Below, one piece after another: positions 52,272 through 61,199 of a DNA stretch of 64,000 bases. Each line of letters starts with the position of its first letter. Within the stretch, counting starts at the first letter, position 1. The notes beneath the pieces are model-generated. The model was not told the origin of the DNA, did no database searches, and saw only the letters and a list, made by a program, of their open reading frames with translations. This stretch comes from Accumulibacter jenkinsii (GTDB lineage: Bacteria > Pseudomonadota > Gammaproteobacteria > Burkholderiales > Rhodocyclaceae). The stretch is taken from positions 62,001 through 126,000 of the forward strand of contig JAZKUF010000004.1 of NCBI GenBank assembly GCA_036625225.1. The letters run 5' to 3'. The position numbers were made by a program, and so were the translations under genes.

Positions 52272-52526
52272 TCAGTAGTGATACCGAAGCTGCGCGATCG
52301 AGAGCGCATCCTTGTCCGCTTTATAGACCATCCGATGTTCCTCGGTGATCCGACGCGACCAGAATCCTGCCAGCGCGTATTTCAACGGCTCGGGCTTGCC
52401 GATGCCCACGAACGGGTCACGCATGCAGGCAGTGATCAACTCATTGATCCGCTTCAGGACCGCTTTGTCCTGCCGTTGCCAGAACAAGTAGTCTTCCCAG
52501 GCCTCGTCCGAGAAGATCAGCTTCAC
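52272..52526 (-). CDS. yoeB: Toxin YoeB (Txe/YoeB mRNA endonuclease)
   Basis: 84 residues from a GTG that overlaps the antitoxin stop by 4 bases (MKLIFSDEAWEDYLFWQ). Family motifs are complete: KRINELITACMRDPFVGIGKPEPLK, FWSRRITEEHRMVYK and the C-terminal LRYHY, which includes the catalytic Glu, Arg, His and terminal Tyr residues. It cuts mRNA at the ribosome when freed from the antitoxin. The length is that of E. coli YoeB. Confidence 0.94.
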   Translation of the reverse strand: MKLIFSDEAWEDYLFWQRQDKAVLKRINELITACMRDPFVGIGKPEPLKYALAGFWSRRITEEHRMVYKADKDALSIAQLRYHY

Positions 52527-52774
52527 TTGGCCAGTTGCCGTTCTTTGCCCTTGCCCTCCGCGAGCGCGGTGACGGATGACAACAGCCGCCTGGCGTTCTC
52601 TGGACTGCGAAGCAGGTAGGAAGTCTCTTCCATGGACTTGAAGTCCTCCAGGGAAAGCATGACCACGGCTTGCTGGCCAGCGCGCGTGATGATCATGGGC
52701 TCGTGGTCCTGGCAAACCTTGTCCATCGTGCTAGCCAGGCTGGCACGCGCCGCCGAGTAAGTCATGGTGTTCAT
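52523..52774 (-). CDS. yefM: Antitoxin YefM (Phd/YefM family)
   Basis: 83 residues from the ATG at 52774 (MNTMTYSAARASLASTMDKV); the longer open frame is shadow. The Phd fold is clear, with HEPMIITRAGQQAVVMLSLEDFKSMEETSYLLRSPENARRLL, and the acidic/basic tail binds the toxin. It is the upstream partner of yoeB and would repress the pair's promoter. About 210 bases separate it from ada, with no further gene. Confidence 0.93.
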   Translation of the reverse strand: MNTMTYSAARASLASTMDKVCQDHEPMIITRAGQQAVVMLSLEDFKSMEETSYLLRSPENARRLLSSVTALAEGKGKERQLAK

Positions 52775-52986
52775 CGAAGCACCTTTCAGTATGTACAGCT
52801 TATTGTACCCTGAGCAAGGCAGCGAGGAGATGATGCGATGGCCGTCGGGAGGCAGAAAGCCGGAATGGCGCGCTCGACAAAAACCTTTCGGCAGCGCGTG
52901 CGGCCGGACCGGCCACAGCCAGTACACGCCGCCCACGGCCCATTCTTCGATCCTCACCTGACGCGGAAAGTCGCAACGGTCGCCGT

Positions 52987-54159
52987 TCAGCGCGGCGACG
53001 CAGCGCCAGCGAAGTCGTCCAAGTCGTCAATGTTGTTAAAGCCATCAAAGTCGGCGGGCCGGGCGGGGAGCAGCGCGGCGGCCGCCTCGCGGTCGAGCAG
53101 GGCGCGCTTGCGCTCGATCCCCCAGCGATAGCCGCCCAGGCTGCCATCGCGGCGGACGACGCGATGGCAGGGGATGGCGACCGCCAGCGGGTTCGCGGCG
53201 ACGGCGCTGGCGGTGGCGCGCACCGCGCGGGTCGCGCCGATCCGCTCGGCAAGATCGCTGTAGCTGACCGTCTGGCCGGCCGGCACCTGGCGCAGGACTT
53301 CCCACACCCGGCGCTGAAAAGCCGTGCCGCGGATGTCGAGCGGCAGTTCGAGGCCGCAGGCGGGCGTTTCGACGAAACCGACGACGCGGGCGATCCATTG
53401 CTCGAAATCGGCGTCGCCGCCGATCAGCCGGGCCGCCGCGAAACGGTCCTGCAGATCGCGCACCAGCGCCTCGGGGTCATCACCCAGGAGGATGGCGCAG
53501 ATGCCGCGTTCGCTCTGCGCGACGAGGATCGCCCCGAGCGAGCATTGACCGACCGCGAAACGGATTTCGCTTTTCGCGCCGCCGCGGCGGTAGCTGCCCG
53601 GTGTCATCCCGAGCAATCGGTCGGACTCTGCATAGAAGCGCCCGCTCGCGTTGTAGCCGGCGTCGTAGATCGCCTGCGTGACCGAGCGCTTCCCTGCGAG
53701 TTTGCGTCGCAGGCGCTCGGCGCGCTGTGCGGCCCCATAGGCGTACGGCGTCACGCCGGTGATGGCGCGGAACAGGCGCTGCAGATGCGAGGCGCTCCAG
53801 CCGGCGCGCGCGGCGAGTTCGGCGAGGCTCGGCAGATGGTCGGACGCTTCGATGAAGCGACACAGTTCGGCGACGGTTTCGGCCTGGGTGGCGGCGAGGG
53901 AGGGCTGGTCGGGGCGGCAGCGGCGGCAGGGACGAAAACCGGCAGCTTCGGCCGCCGCCGGGCTGGCGTGGAAGCGGACGTTTTCGGGTCTGGCGAGGCG
54001 CGACGGACAGCTCGGTCGGCAATAGACGCCGGTCGTCGCCACCGAATAGACGAAGCGTCCTTCGGCGTCGGCGTCGCGGGCGATGAGCGCCGCCCAGCGC
54101 GGATCGGCGAGGGTCGCGCTCAGGGCGTCGGCAGTAGCCGTGGCGTTCTTCGGCATCAT
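52987..54159 (-). CDS. ada: Bifunctional Ada: AraC-type regulator and O6-methylguanine-DNA methyltransferase
   Basis: 390 residues. The N-terminal zinc/methyl-acceptor domain has GVYCRPSCPSR and CRRCRPD (four Cys). An AraC-type helix-turn-helix follows (LAARAGWSASHLQRLFRAITG, then TQAIYDAGYNASGRFY). The C-terminal methyltransferase domain carries the acceptor Cys in IPCHRVVRRDGSLGGYRWG. Self-methylated Ada activates DNA-repair genes. The C-terminal tail after RALLDRE (PADFDGFNNIDDLDDF) is unusual and probably unstructured. The start pairs two ATGs (MM). Confidence 0.94.
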   Translation of the reverse strand: MMPKNATATADALSATLADPRWAALIARDADAEGRFVYSVATTGVYCRPSCPSRLARPENVRFHASPAAAEAAGFRPCRRCRPDQPSLAATQAETVAELCRFIEASDHLPSLAELAARAGWSASHLQRLFRAITGVTPYAYGAAQRAERLRRKLAGKRSVTQAIYDAGYNASGRFYAESDRLLGMTPGSYRRGGAKSEIRFAVGQCSLGAILVAQSERGICAILLGDDPEALVRDLQDRFAAARLIGGDADFEQWIARVVGFVETPACGLELPLDIRGTAFQRRVWEVLRQVPAGQTVSYSDLAERIGATRAVRATASAVAANPLAVAIPCHRVVRRDGSLGGYRWGIERKRALLDREAAAALLPARPADFDGFNNIDDLDDFAGAASPR

Positions 54160-54252
54160 GGCGGGTTCTCCTGTGGCGATTGGGTCAGGCCACCATCGTC
54201 GGCCTGCCGACGAAGAAAAACACCCCGCATCCTGCTTTCGAATCCCGAAAAT

Positions 54253-54855
54253 TCAGGAACGGACGACCTGCAGCGCGAAGGTCCGCAGGCCGCCGAGCAG
54301 CATTTCGATCGCCATGGCGACCAGCACCAGCCCCATCAGGCGCTCCAGCGCCATGACGAAGCGCTCGCCGGCAATGCGCTGGATGCGCTCGGCCAGCACC
54401 AGGACGACCGCGCAGACCGCCATCGTCACGCACAGCGCGCCGATCCATTCGAGCCGCCGGTCGGGCGCCTGCGAGACCAGCAGGAGCACGGTGGCGAGCG
54501 CCGAAGGCCCGGCAATCGCCGGGATCGCCAGCGGCACGATCAGCGGTTCGCCGACGACATCGATCGTTTCCGCTTTCGCCGGCGGAAAAACCATGCGCAG
54601 CGCGATCAGGAACAGGATCACGCCGCCGCCGATCTGCAGCGACAGCTCGCTCAGGTTCATCAGCTGCAGAAAGCGCTGCCCGACGAACATGAACATCAGC
54701 AGCAAGACAAAAGCGATCAGCACCTCGCGCAGGATCACCCGCGACCGCCGCTGCGGCGCCACATGGCGCAGGGCATTGGCGAAGATCGGGATGTTGCCGA
54801 TCGGGTCGGTGATCAGGATGAGCAGGATCGTCGCCGAGGCGAAGGTATAGTTCAT
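54253..54855 (-). CDS. MarC family integral membrane protein
   Basis: 200 residues from the ATG at 54855. Six hydrophobic segments are present, including ATILLILITDPIGNIPIFANAL at the N-terminus and GGGVILFLIALRMVF. IVPLAIPAIAGPSALATVLLLVSQ is the characteristic MarC/UPF0056 repeat. The family's transport activity, if any, is unknown; the early link to multiple antibiotic resistance was withdrawn. It is on the ada strand, 93 bases upstream of ada. Confidence 0.88.
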   Translation of the reverse strand: MNYTFASATILLILITDPIGNIPIFANALRHVAPQRRSRVILREVLIAFVLLLMFMFVGQRFLQLMNLSELSLQIGGGVILFLIALRMVFPPAKAETIDVVGEPLIVPLAIPAIAGPSALATVLLLVSQAPDRRLEWIGALCVTMAVCAVVLVLAERIQRIAGERFVMALERLMGLVLVAMAIEMLLGGLRTFALQVVRS

Positions 54856-55206
54856 GGCGTCCGGGTCGGTTGGGCAACACGCAGCGCTTCGTGCCGGGGC
54901 AAGGGGTCGGGCAACTTCTCGGCAGGAGGGCGGCGCATCGGCACAGGATAACAGGCTGGCACCATTTTTTGCCGCTCGGCGGGGCGGCAACAGCCCTTTC
55001 AGTCTTGGACCCGTTGTGGGACAGGTCGGGAAAAACCCATCGACCAAGGGTTGCTCCGCGCCTGCGCGCCTCCGCGTGACTCCTCCGGACGGTGGAAAAT
55101 GGCGGCGGTCTTTGACTCCTGCGACCCTGCCGACTAAAGTTTGCCCGGAAAGACTTTATCGGCCGATCGCTTTTTTGCTGCGGCCGGGAGGAGAAAGGGG
55201 CTGCCA
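54856..55206. other. Intergenic region between marC and an unknown gene
   Basis: About 350 bases between divergent genes. It contains a TTGCCGC/GCGGCAA hairpin at 54969-54990, which is preceded, not followed, by a T-run on the plus strand. I see no gene, repeat copy or clear regulator site. Confidence 0.4.
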
Positions 55207-56220
55207 ATGGCAAGCAGGCGTTTCCTCGCAGTCGCTTCGGCGAATACCCGGCGGAGCAGGCTCTTCGACGACGGCAGCCATGCGCTGTTTGCCGGACAAC
55301 GCCCCGGCATCATCGAGCCGCCGGTTCAGATGTTTCACAACGGCCTCCGGGTGGGTTCTCCAAAGGCACGATTCAACGCACTGGAAACCTACGATCGCGT
55401 GTCGGGAACGCGCAGCTACCCATTGACGGCGGTGAACCTGGTCGCGAATTTCCACTATCGCCTGACCTACCAGCAGGCGAACGGCGGCAGCGCTCCTCTC
55501 GGGACGAGCGTCATCGTCACCCCTTCCTACCGGACGGAGAACGGGCTGTGCCTGATCCCCGCAGCAAGCCACTGCGAACTCGTCACCGGCGCCGCTGAGC
55601 GCTATCAGGTGGTCAGCCGGGGTCTCTTCGCTAGCGGAGCACAGGTGACGAGTCGCAGCGCATTTCCCGCGCCCGTGGTCGGCGAGTCGCGCGCCATGCT
55701 GACCATCGGCTTCGCTGCGCCGGCCGGGATCCGGCTGGCAGGCGGCGCGCCTTTCGTCGGCAACGACCGCTTCCGGTTATTGACGCTGTCGTCGATGTTC
55801 TCATCGGCGACCGTTTTCGATGCCAATCTGCTGCGCTATGAAGGAGCGGACGGCGTCATCCGGACGTTCGCCCTCAAGGACGCGACCCCGCGCGCTGCGC
55901 ATCTTTTCCCCCGGCCGGTCGCCCTCGGCTCGTGGTTCGAGCTGATCAAGACGCCGGGGTCGACCTGGTTCCCCGACAGCCCGTCGCTGCGGGTGGCAAT
56001 CGTCGATGCGGCCGGTTTGCGCCTCGGGCTGCAGGGCTTCCTCGCGGCGACGAAGAATGCCAACCATGACTCCTTGTCGGTCTGGCTCGAATGGCCGGCA
56101 GCGCCGGCAGTGATCAGCGCCGCGACGGTGTTCACCGCGCGCTACATCCTGACCTGCGGGAAAGGTGCTGCTGCAGGCACGCTCGCCGCAGTGCGGGCAT
56201 TGACCGCAACGACGCCATGA
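55207..56220 (+). CDS. Conserved-type hypothetical protein, possibly secreted/beta-rich
   Basis: 337 residues from the ATG at 55207, after AAAGGGGC; an upstream start at 55141 would add 22 residues. I do not recognise the family. It is beta-rich, with regular V/I/T strands (LVANFHYRLTYQQANGGSAPLG, RAMLTIGFAAPAGIRLAG, FDANLLRYEGADGVIRTFALKD). One Cys pair (LCLIPAASHCELV) and a C-terminal Cys (YILTCGKG) may form a disulfide. There is no obvious signal peptide, which argues against simple export. The high GC matches the chromosome. Confidence 0.65.
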   Translation: MASRRFLAVASANTRRSRLFDDGSHALFAGQRPGIIEPPVQMFHNGLRVGSPKARFNALETYDRVSGTRSYPLTAVNLVANFHYRLTYQQANGGSAPLGTSVIVTPSYRTENGLCLIPAASHCELVTGAAERYQVVSRGLFASGAQVTSRSAFPAPVVGESRAMLTIGFAAPAGIRLAGGAPFVGNDRFRLLTLSSMFSSATVFDANLLRYEGADGVIRTFALKDATPRAAHLFPRPVALGSWFELIKTPGSTWFPDSPSLRVAIVDAAGLRLGLQGFLAATKNANHDSLSVWLEWPAAPAVISAATVFTARYILTCGKGAAAGTLAAVRALTATTP

Positions 56221-56376
56221 GATCGCCGACCCTGCTGCAGGTCGCCGAAGACGATCCGGCGGCGGTTCGCAGTGAACTGATCCACGCCAGCCGCATCGAG
56301 GGCGGCGCGCACGTGATCATGGAAGCGGCGACGAGCGGCACGCCGGTGCTCGCCGCGACCATCGACGGCAATTTAA
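56217..56376 (+). pseudogene. Glycosyltransferase fragment
   Basis: About 52 codons from an ATG overlapping the previous stop: LIHASRIEGGAHVIMEAATSG then TPVLAATIDGN. The pattern S-x-x-E-G-G-A-x-V-x-x-E-A-x-x-x-G-T-P-V-L matches the donor-binding motif of GT4 glycosyltransferases. The frame runs on without sense into DNA antisense to bluB, so only an internal scrap is left. Confidence 0.6.
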
Positions 56377-57062
56377 TAAGCGCTGGGCGTGGTCAGCGCG
56401 TCGGCCGGCCAGTGGTTCTCGAACAGCACCTGCGTCAGGTCGATGCGCTTGCCCCAGCCGGTGTCCTCGAACAGCGGGCGCGGGTAGAAGGCCGGCACGT
56501 GGCCGATGCACAGGATGCCGAGCGGGTGGGCGCCGGCCGGCAGGCCGAGCAGTTCGCCGAGCGCCTGCGGATCGAAGAACGACACCCAGCCGAGCCCGAC
56601 ACCTTCGGCGCGCGCCGCCAGCCACATGTTCTGGATGGCGCAGCCGACCGACGCGATGTCCATCTCGGGCAAGGTTCGCCGGCCGATGATGTGCTGCTCG
56701 CGGCCCGGCATCAGCGTCACCACCAGCACCTCGGCGCAGTCGCGCAGGCCTTCGATCTTGACCGTCAGGAATTCGTTCTGGCGCGAAGGAAGGGCCGCTG
56801 CCGTGCGCTGGTGTTCGCTCGCCACCTGCGCCTGCAGGGCCGTTCGCAGCGCCGGGTCGCTGACCCGGATGAAGCGCCAGGGCTGCATGTAGCCGACCGA
56901 CGGCGCCAGGTGCGCGGCGAGCACCAGGCGCTCGATCAGGCCGTCGGGCAGCGGCTTCGCGGCGCCCGGAGGCAGGAAGTGGCGCATGTCGCGGCGTTCG
57001 CGCAGGACGCGCCAGAGGGCTTCGATTTCGGGGTCGCTGTAGCGATGAGAATCAGCTGGCAT
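56373..57062 (-). CDS. bluB: 5,6-dimethylbenzimidazole synthase BluB
   Basis: 229 residues of the nitroreductase fold with BluB-specific segments: RRDMRHFLPPG, LAPSVGYMQPWRFIRV, EGLRDCAEVLVVTLMPGREQHIIGRRTLPEMDIASVGCAIQNMWLAARAEGVGLGWVSFFDP. It breaks down FMN with oxygen to make the lower ligand of vitamin B12. Other cobalamin genes are not in the window. It is a single gene on the minus strand. Confidence 0.9.
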   Translation of the reverse strand: MPADSHRYSDPEIEALWRVLRERRDMRHFLPPGAAKPLPDGLIERLVLAAHLAPSVGYMQPWRFIRVSDPALRTALQAQVASEHQRTAAALPSRQNEFLTVKIEGLRDCAEVLVVTLMPGREQHIIGRRTLPEMDIASVGCAIQNMWLAARAEGVGLGWVSFFDPQALGELLGLPAGAHPLGILCIGHVPAFYPRPLFEDTGWGKRIDLTQVLFENHWPADALTTPSAY

Positions 57063-57304
57063 GGTGGAGACTCAGGAAAAGTCGGCGCTCCCGATGAAAC
57101 CTTTGCGCCTCCGGTCGGGGAAGCGAGGCGCCCGGAGCGCGTCGAGTATACGTGGAAGCCTCTTCGCTTAGCGCGCTTTCTTGCGGATCGGCTGGCCGCC
57201 AGCCTTGCCGAACGGCGCTGTCCGAACCCGCAGCGGTGCCGGGCGACAGCCGCGAAAATGGCACATGCTGTATATTTCCGGCTGGTGACCTCAGGGAGCT
57301 CAGC

Positions 57305-58285
57305 GTGGAACACACGGCGGAAACGGTGGCGATCTACTGGGATTTCGAGAATCTTCATGCCAGCCTGATCGATCAGCAGTACGGAACGGGGACCTACGAG
57401 AACAGCCGCTTCCGGCCGCAGGAAGAGATCGTCAACATCTCGACGATCATGGAGTTTGCCTTGTCGGTAGGTCCGATCGCCATCAACCGCGCTTTCGCCA
57501 ACTGGGTGTCCTTCAACCGCTACCGGATCCAGCTGCTCGAGTCGGCGATCGAACTGATCCAGGTTTTTCCGCCCGGGGCGAACGCAAAGAACGGCGCCGA
57601 CATCAAGCTGTGCCTCGACGTCATGGACGACATGATGCGCTTTCCGCACATCAGCACGATCATCGTCGTCGGCGGCGACAGCGATTACATGCCGCTCTCG
57701 TACAAGGTCAAGGCGGCCGGACGAACGCTGATCGGCATCGGCAGCGAACGGTCCACCAATCGCCACTGGGCCCGCAGCTGCCATGAATTCAAGTTCTACG
57801 AAGCCCTGCTGAACCCGACCCCGGCGGCCCCCTGCCCGGCAGCAGAGCCGCTCCCGACAGCCGACCCGACGGACGACCCGATGCCACCGATCGAGCAGTC
57901 GGAGGAGTTGCAGGAGTCGGAGAAGTTACGGCAGTCGCAGCAGTCTGCGAACGAAGCCAATCCCCCGCTTACCCCGGCCGAAGAGGAGGAACTGGGCGAA
58001 CTGCTGGTCATCGCCGTCAGCCCGGAAGCCCGGCAGCAGGCGGCGCGTGAACTGGTGACCAAGGCAATCACGCGCCTGTCGCAGACGCGAGGGGAGAAAT
58101 GGATCCAGAAAGCCCGCTTGCGCCCGTTCATCCAGCGCATGGATCCGACGTTCAATGAAGCGAGCTTCGGCTTTCGCAGCTTCATCGAAATGGTGGCCTC
58201 GATGAGCGACCTCGTCGAATCGCGCAAGGGTAAATTCGACCACGAACTCCGCTTGCGCGACAGCGCGACCTCGCCTGATCAATGA
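57305..58285 (+). CDS. NYN-domain protein (LabA-like) with C-terminal LOTUS/OST-HTH-like region
   Basis: 326 residues from a GTG after GGGAG (VEHTAETVAIYWDFENLHASL). The NYN/PIN-like domain (about 1-175) has the acidic residues DFEN, GADIKLCLDVMDDM and VVGGDSDYMPLSYKVKAAG. A Pro/Glu/Gln linker (about 180-235) leads to a helical C-terminal region (LTPAEEEELGELLVIAV; FIQRMDPTFNEASFGFRSFIEMV) of the OST-HTH/LOTUS type, which binds RNA. It is probably an RNA-processing protein. It is distinct from the shorter PIN-like cassette protein at 47535. Confidence 0.82.
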   Translation: MEHTAETVAIYWDFENLHASLIDQQYGTGTYENSRFRPQEEIVNISTIMEFALSVGPIAINRAFANWVSFNRYRIQLLESAIELIQVFPPGANAKNGADIKLCLDVMDDMMRFPHISTIIVVGGDSDYMPLSYKVKAAGRTLIGIGSERSTNRHWARSCHEFKFYEALLNPTPAAPCPAAEPLPTADPTDDPMPPIEQSEELQESEKLRQSQQSANEANPPLTPAEEEELGELLVIAVSPEARQQAARELVTKAITRLSQTRGEKWIQKARLRPFIQRMDPTFNEASFGFRSFIEMVASMSDLVESRKGKFDHELRLRDSATSPDQ

Positions 58286-58300
58286 CCGTCAGGCTGGTCC

Positions 58301-58785
58301 TCAAAACGGGTAGGTGGCCATCGGCAACGGCATCAGGCGATCTTGTTGCCATTGGCGTCGCGCTGATGGACGCGCTGGCGCGCCCCATCGATGTCGGCGA
58401 CGGTCAAGCCGCAACCCTTCTCCCAGACACAGGCCGAGACTGTAGAGCGTGAGAAGAAGACGCGATAGCTGAGTATCCGTGTCGCCCTGAAAATCCGCTC
58501 GGCCTCTTCGACGGTGACGCTGTCCGGCAGCCGCTGCGCCCGCGGCGGCTGGACCAGTCCCGGCGCCACCCAAGGCTCCTTCGGCACGTGCTCGTGGTAA
58601 AACTTGAGCCCGTAGAGATCGAGCTTGATCGAACTCCAGGAGTGCGTCTCGCTCAGGTCGGAAAAGTCATTCAGCAGGTCGGCATCGGTCAGATCGTCGA
58701 TCTGATGATCGAAGTAGTCTCCCGCCCGGCGAATGGCGCGCGAATACGCCTCGATCGCCTTCGGCTGCAAACTTTTGAGCTTCAA
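58301..58785 (-). pseudogene. Tyrosine recombinase (integrase) N-terminal part, frameshifted
   Basis: From a TTG at 58785 the frame reads MKLKSLQPKAIEAYSRAIRR, an SAM-like core-binding domain (WSSIKLDLYGLKFYHEHVPKEPW), then PDSVTVEEAERIFRAT. The expected catalytic-domain start (LTLYSLGLCLGEGLRL) is partly in a second frame between about 58440 and 58480, after which the first frame returns (LTVADIDGARQRVHQRDANGNK). No Arg/His/Tyr catalytic set follows. This subtype often accompanies IS91-like transposases, and one is present at the right end of the window. Confidence 0.7.
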
Positions 58786-58795
58786 GTGCTTCTGA
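58763..58795. repeat. 33-bp direct repeat flanking the IS1634-type element (partner at 60906-60938)
   Basis: GGCTGCAAxC-x2-TTGAGCTTCAAG and TGCTTCTGA occur at 58763-58795 and 60906-60938 with three mismatches. The left copy is the start of the recombinase gene (MKLKSLQP on the minus strand). The right copy would encode LKLKGLQP and then breaks off. So two recombinase 5' ends bracket the IS1634-family gene. Confidence 0.65.
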
Positions 58796-58890
58796 GCCGA
58801 AGTTTAACAAGCCTGAAAAAGCATCTTCCTTAATCAACCGCTTGCGGTCTAAAAAAAGCTCGAGTGGCACTACACGCCGGTGATTTGGAT

Positions 58891-60747
58891 TCAGATGATC
58901 AGTTTTCTGGTTCCTCCTGGTGCGCAGTTGAGCCCCAGCGCCTGGTAGATCGCCATCAGCTCGGGCTCGGCGACGGTCGCTTTGCGCACATGCAAGGAGC
59001 GCCCGTCACGCTGGGTAAAGGTCGCCGTGACCCGGCGCTGTACCGAGAGGATGTCGCGCAGGGTGGCCCAACTGTCGGTTATTCCCGCCGCCTTGAGCTT
59101 GACCCGCAGGAACTGGACGCACTGATAGGCGAGCACGGTAATGAAGAGATGCCCGTCGGCGCGCACTTCGTTGGTGTGATAGACGGGCCGCAGGCCAAGC
59201 TCGCTCTTCAGGCTGCGAAAAACGCTCTCCAGGTCGGTGAGCATCGTATAGGTGCGCCAGAGGCGTTCTTCATCCCAGGTCAGTTCGTTGGTGCGCAGGC
59301 AATAGACGCCGGGATGGGTGGCCATCGTGCCGGCGACCAGCTCCTTCTGCCAGGTGATCGCGCTCACCTTCTTGCCCTCGTCGCTGATGAACTGGACTTG
59401 ATAGTGTTGGCTGGCGCCGCGGCTCTTCTGTTTGAGTCGGCCCAGACGTTCGAGCAGTTTGTCGTGGCGTTTCTCGCTCTGCGGCTTTTGCAGACCCTCG
59501 CTCAGCTCCTGCAATCCCGCTTCAAACCGCTGGCAGGCCTGCGCGAGCATCGCTTCTTCCTTGAGTTGCCGACTCGGTGAGTGGCAATACAGGCAGATTT
59601 CCTTGCCGTCCGGGCTGGGTTCCTTCTGCAGATGGAGCGGCTCCTCGCTGGCAGTCTCAATGGTCACCGCGCGGCTCTGGTCGAACTGGCGCTTGCCGCC
59701 GCGGCGAACCACCAGATAGCGATAGCCGTGTTCGGCCAGCCAGCTCACATTGGCCTCGGTGGCAATACCGGCGTCCATCACCACCAGCGCGCCCGCCGGA
59801 GTGCCGAGCCCGGCCAGCATGGCAGAGAGCGTGCCGGGTTCCGAGACGTTGCCGGCAAAGGTCTGTGAGCGCCTGACGAAGCCACTGCCGTCGAGCACCA
59901 GACCAAGCGTCACCAGCGGGCAGTCACTGCGTCTCTCCTTCGAACGCCCCCGCCGGGCCTTGGCATTGCCGCTGGCTTCGCCTTCGAAATAGGTGTTGCT
60001 CAGGTCGTACAGCGTGACCGTCTCTGGCAGATCAAAGAGCGTCTGGACAGAGCCAAAGAGCCGCGCTTCGATCGCTTCACGATGCTTCATCAGAACATCC
60101 GAGGCACGGTACAAACCCATGTGAGAGATCGACAGGAAGTCGAAGTCGAGCAATTCGCCCAAGGCGCTATGGTGTTGCAGCCAGTTCCAGGTTGCCCGTT
60201 CCGACCCCGGCTGGCCCATTCTGCCGATCAGGCTACCGATGATCGAGGCTTGCACGATGCCATTGACGCCCAGATCCTTCAGCGTTTCAAGGAGCCCCAG
60301 TTCGCTCAGCGCATGCAGGCCGACCTGCTCCACCCCCACCGAGCGGGGCTGGGTCATCCGCAGCGAGTCCACATCGACTTCCTGGAAGTCTAGCGGCGGG
60401 CACGGTTTGCTGGCTGGCCCGGCGTCCCCCTCACTGGGCTGCCCCGCCGCAGACGCCAGGGTTGGCGCCTGCGCCACCAGTTGCGCAAAGTAGCGCTGCG
60501 CCGCCCGCTCGATGGCCTCCGGGCAGGGCAAGGGCAGGAGCAGCCCCTGAGGATTGAGCAACTGCTCGATGCGGCTACTCAACAGCGGCCAGTCTTCCTG
60601 CTTGATCGGGAAGTGCCGCCCCAGGTTCAGTACCGTGATCTGACGGACCTTGCCCCCGATACGCTGCGTGCGCACCAGTCGATAGGTGAAGTAGCCCTCA
60701 CCCGTGGCTTTGTTGTTCGTTCTCGTTTGGCGTATAAACATCCACAC
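58891..60747 (-). CDS. IS1634-family transposase
   Basis: 618 residues, full length for the family. The DDE parts are visible: LPETVTLYDLSNTYFEG (first Asp), ALVVMDAGIATEANVSWL (second Asp) and YTMLTDLESVFRSLKSELGLRPVYH (Glu in the YREK-like segment), then HLFITVLAYQC. The long helical insert (about 380-450, EEAMLAQACQRFEAGLQELSEGLQ) is typical. The gene appears intact. Terminal repeats could not be fixed with confidence, so no element borders are given; the transposase lies between two partial recombinase copies. Confidence 0.9.
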   Translation of the reverse strand: MWMFIRQTRTNNKATGEGYFTYRLVRTQRIGGKVRQITVLNLGRHFPIKQEDWPLLSSRIEQLLNPQGLLLPLPCPEAIERAAQRYFAQLVAQAPTLASAAGQPSEGDAGPASKPCPPLDFQEVDVDSLRMTQPRSVGVEQVGLHALSELGLLETLKDLGVNGIVQASIIGSLIGRMGQPGSERATWNWLQHHSALGELLDFDFLSISHMGLYRASDVLMKHREAIEARLFGSVQTLFDLPETVTLYDLSNTYFEGEASGNAKARRGRSKERRSDCPLVTLGLVLDGSGFVRRSQTFAGNVSEPGTLSAMLAGLGTPAGALVVMDAGIATEANVSWLAEHGYRYLVVRRGGKRQFDQSRAVTIETASEEPLHLQKEPSPDGKEICLYCHSPSRQLKEEAMLAQACQRFEAGLQELSEGLQKPQSEKRHDKLLERLGRLKQKSRGASQHYQVQFISDEGKKVSAITWQKELVAGTMATHPGVYCLRTNELTWDEERLWRTYTMLTDLESVFRSLKSELGLRPVYHTNEVRADGHLFITVLAYQCVQFLRVKLKAAGITDSWATLRDILSVQRRVTATFTQRDGRSLHVRKATVAEPELMAIYQALGLNCAPGGTRKLII

Positions 60748-61102
60748 GAGCGTACAACAAAAACAAGGGGTTTGGCCGCCTCAGCTAAACTATTATGGCA
60801 CCACAAAACGTTTTGGAAAATCTACCAACAATAAAATCAACCGCCTAGGCGCGCGCTGCCCGGGAAAAGACCGGAATATGCCAGGAAGATGTTAAAGAGG
60901 GGTTGGGCTGCAAGCCCTTGAGCTTCAAGTGCTTCTGATGCAACACGAGTTGCGATCGAAATCCGTCACTGCGACTGCAGACATATGTTCCATCTTGCGG
61001 TAACCTCCCGGTTCGTCATGAACATCCCTCAGATGAGGGACGAGCTACCATTTTGAATTCAAATCCTCCGCAAGATCGCCCTTTCCTCGGCGTAGCGGCT
61101 TC
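60748..61102. other. Non-coding flank between the IS1634 gene and the cassette
   Basis: About 350 bases holding the upstream region of the IS1634 gene and the second copy of the recombinase 5' end (60906-60938). Beyond that no gene is seen. The sequence changes character toward the attC-like site at 61103. Confidence 0.45.
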
Positions 61103-61189
61103 GGCCAACCCGGCGATCGACCTCGCTCCCTGCGGTCGCTGTACGCTGCGCGATATAGCCTCCCAGCGCCGGTCATCTCTACGTTAGGT
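61103..61189 (+). other. attC-like integron site before the ATPase cassette
   Basis: An 87-bp site starting GGCCAAC (one mismatch to RYYYAAC) and ending in a perfect GTTRRRY core, GTTAGGT (61183-61189), 10 bases before the next ATG. Inner blocks TCGACCTCGCTCCC, GTACGCTGCGCGAT and CAGCGCCGGTCA match the attC-like sites at 47459 and 48134. Arms CCCGGCG and CGCCGG pair. Confidence 0.68.
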
Positions 61190-61199
61190 TTCGGCCCAC

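Noticed and set aside
54969..54990. Terminator candidate TTGCCGC...GCGGCAA
   Set aside because: The T-run precedes the stem on the plus strand, and an A-run follows it on the minus strand, so neither strand has the stem-then-T order.
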